Positions 50,109 to 58,398 of a DNA stretch of 64,000 bases are shown in pieces. The stretch lies in the NCBI GenBank assembly GCA_046732895.1, contig JBKPNZ010000048.1, positions 1 through 64,000 of the forward strand. Reading direction: 5' to 3'. A model generated the notes under the pieces. It saw only the letters and a list, made by a program, of their open reading frames with translations. It searched no databases and was not told the origin of the DNA. The translations under genes were made by a program, and so were the position numbers. The stretch comes from JBKPNZ01 sp046732895. Its GTDB lineage: Bacteria; Actinomycetota; Thermoleophilia; Solirubrobacterales; 70-9. How positions within the stretch are numbered: position 1 is the stretch's first letter; every line of letters starts with the position of its first letter.

Positions 50109-51182
50109 GTGGACCGGCGTCGCGTCATCGCGCATCTGGATATGGACGCGTTCTACGTTGCCGTCGAGCTTCTGCGGCGTCCCGAGTTGCGGGGCAAGCC
50201 GGTGATCGTGGCCGGTCATGGGCCGCGGGCCGTGGTGACGACCGCCTCCTACGAGGCCCGTAGGTTCGGCGTGGGCTCGGCAATGCCCGCCTCCCGTGCT
50301 CGGTCGCTCTGCCCAGACGGCGTCTACCTGCCCCCTGACTTCGCCGAGTACCGCGCCAAGTCGCGCGAGGTCATGGCGCTCGTGGGAGCGCTGCGCGTCC
50401 CGACCGAGCCCGTCTCGCTGGACGAGGTCTACCTCGACCTCTCCGGGAGCGCCTATCCGATCGACGGGATGAGCACGCTCGTGCGCAGGATCAAGGCGGA
50501 TCTCGGCCTCGACGCCTCCGTGGGGATCGGCCCGAACAAGCTCGTCGCCAAGGTCGCGTCCGATGCCGAGAAGCCGTGCGGGTTCGTTGTGCTGACCCGC
50601 GAGCAGGCCGCCGAGCGCTTCGCTCCGGCGAGCCCCCGCCTGATCCCCGGCATCGGACCGAAGACCGCGCAGCGCCTCGCCTCGATGGGCGTCGACACGA
50701 TCGGCAGGCTGCAGCGATGCACCCTTCCGGGTCTGATCCAGCGCTTCGGCGAGCACCACGGCCGCGAGCTTCACGAACGCGCCCACTTTCGCTCCGATTC
50801 CGAGGTCGCGCGCCGAGTCGCGAAGTCGCGTTCGGTTGAGGCGACCTTCGACACGGACATCGCCGAGCTGGAACGCCTCGAGCAGATCCTTCGTCGCCAG
50901 GCACACGAGCTGGCCGAGGGGTTGGCCGCGAACGGCAACCGCGGCCGGACGATCGCGATCAAGGTTCGGCTTGACGACTTCTCGACGCTGACCCGCGCGC
51001 GGACCCTGCCCGAGGCGACCGCCGACGGCGACCTGATCGCCTCAGTCGCCGTGTCGCTGCTCCAGGCCAACCGGCCAGAGCGCCCCGTGCGGCTACTGGG
51101 AGTCCGGGTCGGCAGCTTCGAGGGCGAGGCGACTCCCGAAGCCCAGACCGCACTGACACTCCCGCCGGCCGAAGCGGCCTAA
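50109..51182 (+). CDS. dinB: DNA polymerase IV (Y-family)
   Basis: The 357-residue translesion polymerase has LDMDAFYVAVE and SLDEVYLDLSG, supplying the catalytic Asp/Asp-Glu triad, the YEARRFGVGSAMP fingers segment, SVGIGPNKLVAKVASDAEKP, HhH-like PGIGPKTAQRLASMG and the C-terminal little-finger domain. The C-terminus (residues after about 345) shows no QL(S/D)LF beta-clamp motif; it ends LTLPPAEAA. It copies past DNA damage. TACGAT precedes the GTG by 8 nt. No clear SOS box precedes it. Confidence 0.92.
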   Translation: MDRRRVIAHLDMDAFYVAVELLRRPELRGKPVIVAGHGPRAVVTTASYEARRFGVGSAMPASRARSLCPDGVYLPPDFAEYRAKSREVMALVGALRVPTEPVSLDEVYLDLSGSAYPIDGMSTLVRRIKADLGLDASVGIGPNKLVAKVASDAEKPCGFVVLTREQAAERFAPASPRLIPGIGPKTAQRLASMGVDTIGRLQRCTLPGLIQRFGEHHGRELHERAHFRSDSEVARRVAKSRSVEATFDTDIAELERLEQILRRQAHELAEGLAANGNRGRTIAIKVRLDDFSTLTRARTLPEATADGDLIASVAVSLLQANRPERPVRLLGVRVGSFEGEATPEAQTALTLPPAEAA

Positions 51183-51194
51183 CCCCGCCCCCAC

Positions 51195-51246
51195 GCCGAA
51201 CGTGCGTTAGTGCCCCCTATACCCGGTCCTTTCGCACGTTCGGCGA
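51195..51246. terminator. 13-bp perfect inverted repeat between convergent genes
   Basis: CGCCGAACGTGCG (51195-51207) and CGCACGTTCGGCG (51234-51246) are perfectly complementary with a 26-nt spacer, between the convergent dinB and esterase genes. Most simply a bidirectional terminator without U-tract. Confidence 0.5.
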
Positions 51247-51258
51247 TGGGTGGCGCTG

Positions 51259-52317
51259 CTAGGTGCTCAGGGATTCGAGGAGGCCTCGGATCGCCCCCGG
51301 GTAGCGGTAACTGATCCCGCCGTGCTTGCCGTCGAAGAGCTCGAGCTTGTGCTCGACGCCGAGCTTTTCGAGCTCGCGTGAGACGGCCTGGGCGCCAAGG
51401 TCGAGGTACCACTCGTCGCTGCGGCCGGCGTCGAGATAGACGTGGCGCATCGAGCGCATCTCCTCCGCGTGGCCGGGGACCATCCGCACCGGGTCCAGCT
51501 CGAGCCAGCGCCCCCATACGTCATCCACGAGCCGTCCCGTCTCGACCTCGAAGGGCAAAAGCGGCTTTCCCGGCCGCTCCGGGTCGGGGGTGTAGGCGAC
51601 GGCGCAGCCATAGGTCATGAGCGGCTCGCCCCACTTGTTCATGTCGAAGTGGTCGGCCTCGGCGATGCGCTCCAGGAAGACGTCATACGACGAGTCGAAG
51701 TCGTCACGCAGCCGCCGGGCACCCTCGCGAAACCCCGGGACCATCGAGACCTCGAACAGCGAGTCACCGGAATGGGAGGCAAGGCCGCCGAAGACGTCTG
51801 GGCGCATCATCGGGACGACCATCGCGCCATACCCTCCCGACGACTTCCCGGTGATCCCGCGATGGTCGCGATCGGCCGCCGTCGGGTAGCGCTCATCGAT
51901 GAATGGCACCACCTCGTCGCAGAGATAGGACTGGTACTGACCGGTGCCAATCGAGTCGAGGAACTGCGACCCACCATAGGAGGTCCAGCAGTCCACGAAG
52001 ACCACGATTCCGTCCGGGCATTCGCCGGCGGCGAACATGGCATCGATACGCTCGAGCACGGCGGGCTCGTAGGCCTCGCGTCGCCACCACCCGTCGAGCT
52101 GCCCGAAGTAGCCCTGGATCACGTAGACGCTCGGCAGCGGCTTCGGGTGGTCCGGCTCCACGCCGGGCGGGCGATAGACGTAGAGCGGCCGCCGGGCCGG
52201 ATCGCCGAGGGGATTCGACGCCAGGAGCTCGGACTCGACGACGAGCGAGTCGAGCGTCCCGGCCAAGGGCCGCTCCCAGGGCGGGCCCGCGGGCCCCTCG
52301 ACCTCGGTTAGCGCCAC
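51259..52317 (-). CDS. putative esterase (esterase D/antigen 85-like alpha/beta hydrolase)
   Basis: The 352-residue protein has nucleophile elbow GITGKSSGGYGAMV, N-terminal RRPLYVYRPPGVEPD and PSVYVIQGYFGQLD, the ERYPT segment before the elbow, and a late His in KHGGISYRYPGA. This fits the PF00756 esterase family. The substrate is unknown. GTG 52317 starts inside the end of the aldehyde dehydrogenase gene (10-bp overlap), making it last in a three-gene operon. Confidence 0.78.
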   Translation of the reverse strand: MALTEVEGPAGPPWERPLAGTLDSLVVESELLASNPLGDPARRPLYVYRPPGVEPDHPKPLPSVYVIQGYFGQLDGWWRREAYEPAVLERIDAMFAAGECPDGIVVFVDCWTSYGGSQFLDSIGTGQYQSYLCDEVVPFIDERYPTAADRDHRGITGKSSGGYGAMVVPMMRPDVFGGLASHSGDSLFEVSMVPGFREGARRLRDDFDSSYDVFLERIAEADHFDMNKWGEPLMTYGCAVAYTPDPERPGKPLLPFEVETGRLVDDVWGRWLELDPVRMVPGHAEEMRSMRHVYLDAGRSDEWYLDLGAQAVSRELEKLGVEHKLELFDGKHGGISYRYPGAIRGLLESLST

Positions 52318-53786
52318 CGCGAGGTCACGACCTTCTTGCGGGTGTAGAACTCCACCGCGTCGCGACCGTTGGAGTGGAGGTCGCCGTCGATCGAGTCCTT
52401 CCAGCCCGAGAACGGGAACCAGGCCACCGGCGCCGCCACTCCCACGTTCACGCCCAGCATCCCGGCCTCGACCCCGTAGCGATAGGTGCGTGCGGCCCCG
52501 CCCGACTGCGTGAAGATCGAGCCGGCGTTGCCGTAGCGCGAGCCGTTCACGAACTCGAGCGCGTCGTCCAGATCGTCGGCGCGGACGACTGTGAGCAGTG
52601 GCCCGAAGAGCTCTTCGCGCGCGATCTGCGACTCGCGATCGGCCGTCTCGACGATGCTCGGCGCGATCATCGTCCGGGCAGGCCCGGGCTCGGCCTCGCG
52701 CCCGTCGAGCACGACCTCGTCGCCGGCCTCGGCCGCCGCGTCGATCGCATCGGCGATGCGGGTGCGGGCCTCCGGCGCGACCACGGGGCAGACGTCGGTT
52801 GCCTCGTCGGCGCCGCCGCCGACGCGCAGCTCGCGGGCGGCCGCGGCAAGCGCATCGCGTACCTCGTCCTGGCGCTCGCGCGGCCCGACCAGAACGGCCA
52901 CGGATCCCGCCAGGCAACGCTGCCCTGCGGCGCCGAACGCCGAGCTCATGATCGCTGGCACCGTGGTGCCCAGATCGGCATCGGGCATGACGACGAGCGA
53001 GTTCTTCGCGCCGCCGAGGGCCTGGAACCGCTTACCCGTCGCGGTGGACCGATCGGCCACGTGGCGCGCGGTCGATGCCTGGCCGACGAAGGAGATCGCA
53101 TCGACGTCCGGATGCTCCAACAGGCCGTTCACGGCGTCGCGGCCACCGTGAACCAGATTGCAGACGCCCGGCGGGATCTGCTCGATGGCCTCGATGAGCT
53201 CGAAGATGAGCTCAGACGGACGTGGATCGCGCTCGGAGGGCTTCAGGATGAACGTGTTCCCGCAGGCGATCGCAAACGGCAGGAACCAGAGCGGGATCAT
53301 CGCGGGGAAGTTGAACGGGGTGATCGCGGAGACGACGCCCACAGGCTGGCGCACGAGCTCCACGTCCACACCGGAGGCCACGCCCTCGAGGTTCTCGCCC
53401 TTCAGCAGATGGGGAATGGCCGTGGCGGCTTCGGTCGACTCGATCCCCCGCAACACCTCGCCGCGGGCGTCGTCGATCGTCTTGCCCATGTCGGCCGTGA
53501 CCAGCTGCGCAATGTCCTCGCGCCGTTCCCACAACGCCTCGCGCAGCGCCATCACCGCGCGCGCCCGTCGTTGGGGGGCGATGCCGCGCCACGCCGGTTG
53601 CGCCTCGCGCGCGGCGGCAACCGCGGCGTCCACGTCGGCGGGGCCGGAGAGCGGCACCAGGGCGTGCACGTCCCCGGTGGCGGGATCAATGTCCTCGAGT
53701 GTCTCGGTCGTCGTTGCGTCGACCCACTTGCCGCCCGCGTAGTTGGCGAGCGTTCGGGTGGTGGTCTGGGGTTCGGTCAGCGTCAT
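52308..53786 (-). CDS. mmsA: methylmalonate-semialdehyde dehydrogenase-like (MmsA)
   Basis: The 492-residue aldehyde dehydrogenase has family-specific blocks ITPFNFPAMIPLWFLPFAIA, NTFILKPSERDP, ISFVGQASTARHV, catalytic Cys in GAAGQRCLAGSVAV, and the C-terminal PFSGWKDSIDGDLHSNGRDA with RKKVVTSRW typical of CoA-acylating MmsA. It would convert malonate/methylmalonate semialdehyde to acetyl- or propionyl-CoA. It is coupled to the upstream aldehyde dehydrogenase (ATGA). Confidence 0.88.
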   Translation of the reverse strand: MTLTEPQTTTRTLANYAGGKWVDATTTETLEDIDPATGDVHALVPLSGPADVDAAVAAAREAQPAWRGIAPQRRARAVMALREALWERREDIAQLVTADMGKTIDDARGEVLRGIESTEAATAIPHLLKGENLEGVASGVDVELVRQPVGVVSAITPFNFPAMIPLWFLPFAIACGNTFILKPSERDPRPSELIFELIEAIEQIPPGVCNLVHGGRDAVNGLLEHPDVDAISFVGQASTARHVADRSTATGKRFQALGGAKNSLVVMPDADLGTTVPAIMSSAFGAAGQRCLAGSVAVLVGPRERQDEVRDALAAAARELRVGGGADEATDVCPVVAPEARTRIADAIDAAAEAGDEVVLDGREAEPGPARTMIAPSIVETADRESQIAREELFGPLLTVVRADDLDDALEFVNGSRYGNAGSIFTQSGGAARTYRYGVEAGMLGVNVGVAAPVAWFPFSGWKDSIDGDLHSNGRDAVEFYTRKKVVTSRWR

Positions 53787-55297
53787 GCTCCTGCTCCGTC
53801 GTGGGGTTTTCCCTCGCCCTTGGCGTACTCGGAGTATGGATACCACCACTCCTTCGGGGCGATCTCGGTCTCAATGTGAACGTGCTTGGTCTCCTGGAAC
53901 GCCTCGAGGCCCTCGCGGCCCAGCTCACGGCCGAGCCCCGACTGCCTGAACCCGCCGAACGGGCCGGCGTCGTTGTCGGTGAGCGGGTCGTTGAACCAGA
54001 CCGTGCCCGCCTTGATCTCGCGCATGCAGCGCACGACTGTCTTCAGGTCAGAGGTGTAGATGTTGGCGCCGAGCCCGAAGCGGGTCGAATTCGCGAGCTC
54101 GATCGCCTCGTCGAGCGAGGTGACGCGCACGATCGGGGCCACGGGGCCGAAGGTCTCCTCGCTCAGAAGCGCGGTCTCGTTGGGGGCGCCCGTCACGACG
54201 GCGGGCGTGAAGAAGTGCCCTCGATCGTGGCCCCCGTTGCTGCCCCCGATGACGACGTCGGCCCCGGCGGCCACGGCGGCATCGAGCTGGTCGACGACCT
54301 TCTTGCGCTGGCTGGCAGAAACCATCGGGCCCACATCCGTCTGCGGCTGCATGGGATCGCCGACGACGAGGCTGCGAGTGGTGTCGAGGAATGCCTGGAG
54401 GTAGTCGTCATACACGTCGTCGAGCACGTAGAAGCGCTCGGCCGAGGTGCAGACCTGCCCGGCGTTCAGGAAGGCGGCCCAGGCGCCGCCGCGCGCCGCC
54501 ACCTCGACCTTCTGGGCGACGTCCGAGCAGACGATGAACGGGTCCTTGCCACCCATCTCGAGGTTGATCCGGGCGACGCGTTCGGCGCACTTCGCCGCGA
54601 TGCGCTTTCCGGTCTCGACCGAGCCGGTGAACGCCACGCATTCGATCCGCTCGTCGGCCACGATCGCCGCCCCCACGTCACCGGCGCCGGCCACGACATT
54701 CACCACGCCCCGAGGCAGGTGATCGACACATGGCGCAAGCGCCAGGGTCGAGAGCGGCGTCAGCTCCGACGGCTTGCAGACCGTCGCGTTGCCGGCGGCG
54801 AGCGCCGGCGCGAGCTTCCAGGCGAGCAAGAGCAGCGGGTAGTTCCAGGGAACGATGCAGGCGACCGGGCCGACGGGTTCCTTGACGACGAGCGCGAGTT
54901 GCGTCGCCTCAATCGACGGGATCACGCGGCCGGCTGAGTCCCGCCCGATCTCGGCGTAATAGTCGAAGGCCGCGGCCGTCCAACCGATCTCGTCGCGATT
55001 CTCGACCAACGGCTTGCCGCCCTCGAGCGTCATCAGCTCGGCGAGCTCGTCCGTGCGCGCGCGAAGCCGTGTGGCGACCTCGTGCAGCATCTCGCCGCGT
55101 TCCACCGCCGGCGTTCGCTCCCAGACCTCCTGCGCCTCGGCCGCAGCCGCGACGGCGGCATCGACCTGCGCGCCGGACGGCCCGAAGACCCGAGCGATCG
55201 TCTCCTCCGTGGACGGGTTCTCGATCGCGAGCTCATCGCCCTCCCCGGCGATTCGCTCTCCCGCGATCAGCAGCCTGGTTTCGATCTCCTCCACCAC
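53783..55297 (-). CDS. NAD(P)-dependent aldehyde dehydrogenase (betaine/aminobutyraldehyde type)
   Basis: The 504-residue enzyme has IVPWNYPLLLLAWKLAPALAAG, KPSELTPLS, VAFTGSVETGKRI, LEMGGKDPFIV (catalytic Glu), NAGQVCTSAERFYV (catalytic Cys) and EETFGPVAPI. The C-terminal AGPFGGFRQSGLGRELG is of the betaine- or aminobutyraldehyde-type. TAGCAT lies 5 nt (GTG 55297) or 8 nt (GTG 55294) upstream, so either start fits a leaderless mRNA. With MmsA and the esterase it could form a short catabolic route for an ester-derived or amine-derived aldehyde. Confidence 0.88.
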   Translation of the reverse strand: MVEEIETRLLIAGERIAGEGDELAIENPSTEETIARVFGPSGAQVDAAVAAAAEAQEVWERTPAVERGEMLHEVATRLRARTDELAELMTLEGGKPLVENRDEIGWTAAAFDYYAEIGRDSAGRVIPSIEATQLALVVKEPVGPVACIVPWNYPLLLLAWKLAPALAAGNATVCKPSELTPLSTLALAPCVDHLPRGVVNVVAGAGDVGAAIVADERIECVAFTGSVETGKRIAAKCAERVARINLEMGGKDPFIVCSDVAQKVEVAARGGAWAAFLNAGQVCTSAERFYVLDDVYDDYLQAFLDTTRSLVVGDPMQPQTDVGPMVSASQRKKVVDQLDAAVAAGADVVIGGSNGGHDRGHFFTPAVVTGAPNETALLSEETFGPVAPIVRVTSLDEAIELANSTRFGLGANIYTSDLKTVVRCMREIKAGTVWFNDPLTDNDAGPFGGFRQSGLGRELGREGLEAFQETKHVHIETEIAPKEWWYPYSEYAKGEGKPHDGAGA

Positions 55298-55350
55298 CGT
55301 CGATGCTAGATGAGCCCGTCGAGTGTCGCGGCGTGGCAGACTCCCGCCCG

Positions 55351-55761
55351 ATGAGCGACGAGTGGCGAGTAGAGATCGAGTTGAGCGAGGAGGGGCACGG
55401 CTTGACGCTGGGCGAGCGCCTGCGCTCGTCCGACCTCGACGACGCGGCGAAGGAGCGACTCGGCGGCCGGGTGATCGTCACGCGGGAGGGCTCGCGGATG
55501 TTCATCTACACGGGTTCCGAGGGAGCGGCGCGGGAGGCCGAGCGGGTCGTGGCCGACCTCACCGCGGCAGAGGGGTTCGAGGCGCGGACTCAGGTGACGC
55601 ACTGGGACCCCGGGGACCACGAGTGGGAGGACATCCTCGGCCACGCGGTCGAGCACGAGCGCTCGGCCGGACCCGAGGACGATCCAGACGTCCTCCCACA
55701 TCCTGCGTTCGTCTTCCTCGGCGCCCACAAGCCAGAGTTCCTGCGCGACCTCGGACTCTGA
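55351..55761 (+). CDS. hypothetical protein
   Basis: The 136-residue cytosolic protein starts MSDEWRVEIELSEEGHGLTLG and contains LGGRVIVTREGSRMFIYTGSEGAAREAERVV and VTHWDPGDHEWEDILG, alternating strands and helices with conserved-looking Gly and His. The family was not recognised. ATG 55351 is preferred; GTG 55333 is possible. It is divergent from the aldehyde dehydrogenase operon. Confidence 0.6.
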   Translation: MSDEWRVEIELSEEGHGLTLGERLRSSDLDDAAKERLGGRVIVTREGSRMFIYTGSEGAAREAERVVADLTAAEGFEARTQVTHWDPGDHEWEDILGHAVEHERSAGPEDDPDVLPHPAFVFLGAHKPEFLRDLGL

Positions 55762-55836
55762 GCACCGGGTAGCTCGTTTCCGCTCCCTGCCACTGGGTAG
55801 GGCGAGGGGTTCACGCGCTAACGAGGAGATGAACCC

Positions 55837-56463
55837 ATGCCCGAAACGCCCACGCGCGACGCCAAGCTCATCCAGTACCTGAGCGAGGCGCATCGCAAGG
55901 AGAAGGAGCTGGAGCAATCGCTCGAGTTGCACATCGGGATGACCGAGCTCGCTTCGCAGCGCACCTACAGGAAGCGCCTCAGAGGGCACCTGACCGAGAC
56001 CAAGCGACATGCGCGCGCGCTCGAACGCCGCATCAAGCAGCTTGGCGGCGACAAGGGAGTGCTCGACGATGCCCTCACGGCCGCGAGCAAGGCCGCGGGC
56101 CGCGGGATGGCCGCGGTCAAGGGGCAGACTCATCTGGTGCGCGGGACCGGCGAGGAGGAGAAGCTCCTCAAGAACGCCAAGACCGAGTACTTCTCAGAGC
56201 ACGAGGAGATCGCCACGTACGCCGCGCTCGAGACGCTCGCCGAGTCCGCCGGAGACTCCGACACTGCGAAGCTGGCGCGACAGATCCGCCGCGAGGAGGA
56301 GCGAATGGCTCGTTATCTCGAGGGCCTGATCCCGCGGCTCAGCAAGGCGGTCGCCCGGGCCGAGATTCCAAGCGCGGAGCGCAATGGCCGACGCCGCCAG
56401 TCGCGCCGGCGCGGCTCATCGAGAGCTCGTACGTCGCCGAAGCGGACGCGCACGCGCTCCTAG
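55837..56463 (+). CDS. DUF892 (YciF-like) ferritin-like protein
   Basis: The 208-residue helical protein has IQYLSEAHRKEKELEQSLELHI, HLTETKRHARALERRIKQLG, KTEYFSEHEEIATYAALETLAE and QIRREEERMARYLEGLIPRL, giving the repeated E...ExxH pattern of the DUF892 four-helix bundle, then a very basic tail RRRQSRRRGSS...RTRTRS. The tail suggests nucleic-acid or polyanion binding. Members are linked to stress. GAGGAG precedes the start. It overlaps the next gene by 4 bp convergently. Confidence 0.8.
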   Translation: MPETPTRDAKLIQYLSEAHRKEKELEQSLELHIGMTELASQRTYRKRLRGHLTETKRHARALERRIKQLGGDKGVLDDALTAASKAAGRGMAAVKGQTHLVRGTGEEEKLLKNAKTEYFSEHEEIATYAALETLAESAGDSDTAKLARQIRREEERMARYLEGLIPRLSKAVARAEIPSAERNGRRRQSRRRGSSRARTSPKRTRTRS

Positions 56464-57185
56464 CCCAGGCCTTCCGCCAAGCGCATCGCGTTGCGTGGCG
56501 CGTAGGCCTTCCAGTCGTTGTTGAAGTAGGCCCAGACCTCGGTTTGCCGCCGCCACTGCGCGATGCGCCGGGCCCACGCGGAGAGCTCGCGCTCGGAGTA
56601 GTTGCCGCCACGCCCCCGGTGCCCGTGGTGGAAGCGCACCAGCGTCCACCCGGCGGTGATCTCGTGTGACTGGAAGGGACGCTCGGGATGGTCGCCGATC
56701 ACCAGCCCGACGCGGTGGCGGCGCAGCGCTGCGTAGACCTCGTCGCAGAACCAGCTCGGATGCCTGAACTCGAAGCAATGGCGCCCCTTGGGAAGCTCGG
56801 CGAGGGCATTGCGGAGGCGGTCGTCGTCGCGATGGAAGTTGGCCGGGAACTGCCATAGGAGCGGCCCCAGCTTCCCGGCCTCGGCCAGTGGCTCGAGTCG
56901 CTCGTTGAAGCGCTTCATGCCCTCGCTCACGGTCGTGAGCCGCTTGATGTGGGTCAGGTAGCGGCTGACCTTCACCGTGAAGCGGAATCCGCGCGGCGTC
57001 GATTCCGCCCAGGCGGCCACCGCATCGCGGGTGGGGAGGCGGTAGAACGTGTTGTTCACCTCCACCGTGTCGAACACCTCCGCGTAGCGCTCCAGCCAGA
57101 GCCGTTGCGGAAGCTTCTCCGGGTAGACGACCCCGCGCCAATCCCGGTACATCCATCCCGAGCAGCCGACGCGAGCGCGCTTCAT
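56460..57185 (-). CDS. DUF72 family protein
   Basis: The 241-residue TIM-barrel-like protein has the DUF72 signature RVGCSGWMYRDWRGVVYP, FDTVEVNNTFYRLP, FTVKVSRYLTHIKRL, LGPLLWQFPANF, CFEFRHPSWF and VWAYFNNDWKAYAPRNA. All conserved blocks are present, so the gene is intact. The function is unknown; it is related in fold to endonuclease IV-like barrels. Confidence 0.88.
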   Translation of the reverse strand: MKRARVGCSGWMYRDWRGVVYPEKLPQRLWLERYAEVFDTVEVNNTFYRLPTRDAVAAWAESTPRGFRFTVKVSRYLTHIKRLTTVSEGMKRFNERLEPLAEAGKLGPLLWQFPANFHRDDDRLRNALAELPKGRHCFEFRHPSWFCDEVYAALRRHRVGLVIGDHPERPFQSHEITAGWTLVRFHHGHRGRGGNYSERELSAWARRIAQWRRQTEVWAYFNNDWKAYAPRNAMRLAEGLG

Positions 57186-57200
57186 CGCCGGAAGCTTCGC

Positions 57201-58316
57201 TCAGTAGCGCAGCAGCGCGGCGACGCCCCCGACCTCGGCGAGCGCGTCCGCGGCCTCGCCCTCCGCGGGGGTCACGCGCGCGCTGGTCGCCAGCGCCAGC
57301 TCCACCATGCGTTCCCCCGGCGTCAGGCCGTCCCGCTCGATTCCTTCCGGCAGCTCTACGCTCAGAGGGGCCCGGGCGTCAAAGAGCAAATGCTCGACTC
57401 TGCCCTCGGCCAGGGCTTGCAGAGTCTCCTCGGCGCCGGCGGCCGCTCTGGATCCTCCCGCGGCCTCCGCCTTGATCCGCTGGGCCAGTTCGAGCTCGCG
57501 CCGGCGGTTCAGGTCCGTGATCACGGCGCCGACGTGCGTCTCGAGCTCTGCCACGGGCGCCGAGACGAGGTTGAGCTGACCGCAGGCTCGCACGCGCTCG
57601 CCCCCGCCGGCCGCGAGCTCGCGGACGTGCTCGGCATCGCCGAAGGCGAGGATCTCGGCGTCGCGCGGCTCGAGGCGCTCGACCGCGAGGCGGCCGGCCT
57701 CCTTCAGGAAGCGCTCGCGATTGTGCTCCATTCGCTGCCCGTACTGGTCGCGCCCTGACGATGCGGCGCCCTGGACCCGCGCCGGATCGCCCGGGCGCTG
57801 TGACTTGCGCTCGCGCCAATCCAGGCTGAAGACCTCGATCTCCCAACTCTCGAGCTCCGTCAGTCTGCCCAGCTCCCATCGGAGCAGGCGCACGCGCTCG
57901 CCGGAGACAAGCGCGACCCCGCGCGGCGCACCCTCGTCGAGAATGGCGAGGAGTGCTCCCACTGCCGGGCGCGCACCGTGCGTGACCTGCGTTTCCGGGC
58001 CATCCAGCTGCAGGGAGAACCACTCCTCGCGGCCGGCCTTCGCGGCGATCTCGACAAAGCCCACGTGCGTTCGCCCGTGCGGCAACGGCGAGTCCGGGGG
58101 AAACCGGTCGAGGATCCGCCGGGCGGTCGCATCGATGGCCATGCGTGCGTCGTGGTCGAGGGACTCGCGATCGAGCTCGCGGAGCTGATTTCGAAGCTCA
58201 ATCCGCCAGCCCTCGCCGCGGTGTGCCGGATCGATCGCAACATACGCGGAGACGACTCCATGCGGCGGCTCCCAGCGCAGGAGCTCGCGCAGGGTTTCGT
58301 TCGTGGGGTCAGGCAT
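57201..58316 (-). CDS. bacterial eRF1-like (baeRF/Vms1-type) protein
   Basis: The 371-residue protein starts LRELLRWEPPHGVVSAYVAIDP and contains LLAILDEGAPRGVALVSGERVRLLRWELGRL, a release-factor-like middle domain, a Gln-containing SSGRDQYGQRMEHNRERFLKEA, and a C-terminal L7Ae-like part (ALAEGRVEHLLFDARAP and ELALATSARVTPAEGEAADALAEVGGVAALLRY). This order fits bacterial archaeo-eukaryotic release-factor-like proteins, some of which act in ribosome rescue or peptidyl-tRNA cleavage. The start has GGAGG near it. It is divergent from the sigma-factor gene. Confidence 0.68.
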   Translation of the reverse strand: MPDPTNETLRELLRWEPPHGVVSAYVAIDPAHRGEGWRIELRNQLRELDRESLDHDARMAIDATARRILDRFPPDSPLPHGRTHVGFVEIAAKAGREEWFSLQLDGPETQVTHGARPAVGALLAILDEGAPRGVALVSGERVRLLRWELGRLTELESWEIEVFSLDWRERKSQRPGDPARVQGAASSGRDQYGQRMEHNRERFLKEAGRLAVERLEPRDAEILAFGDAEHVRELAAGGGERVRACGQLNLVSAPVAELETHVGAVITDLNRRRELELAQRIKAEAAGGSRAAAGAEETLQALAEGRVEHLLFDARAPLSVELPEGIERDGLTPGERMVELALATSARVTPAEGEAADALAEVGGVAALLRY

Positions 58317-58398
58317 CGCCTCCGGCGTACCCGGCGCCACGCACGGGTAACCGCCGCGCGCCGTTAGCCGTTGCGACTGCCCGGGTAGGCGCCAGGCG

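Noticed and set aside
51195..51246. LexA/SOS box for dinB
   Set aside because: The GAACGTGCG/CGCACGTTC arms are 26 bp apart and lie after, not before, dinB; a terminator is simpler.
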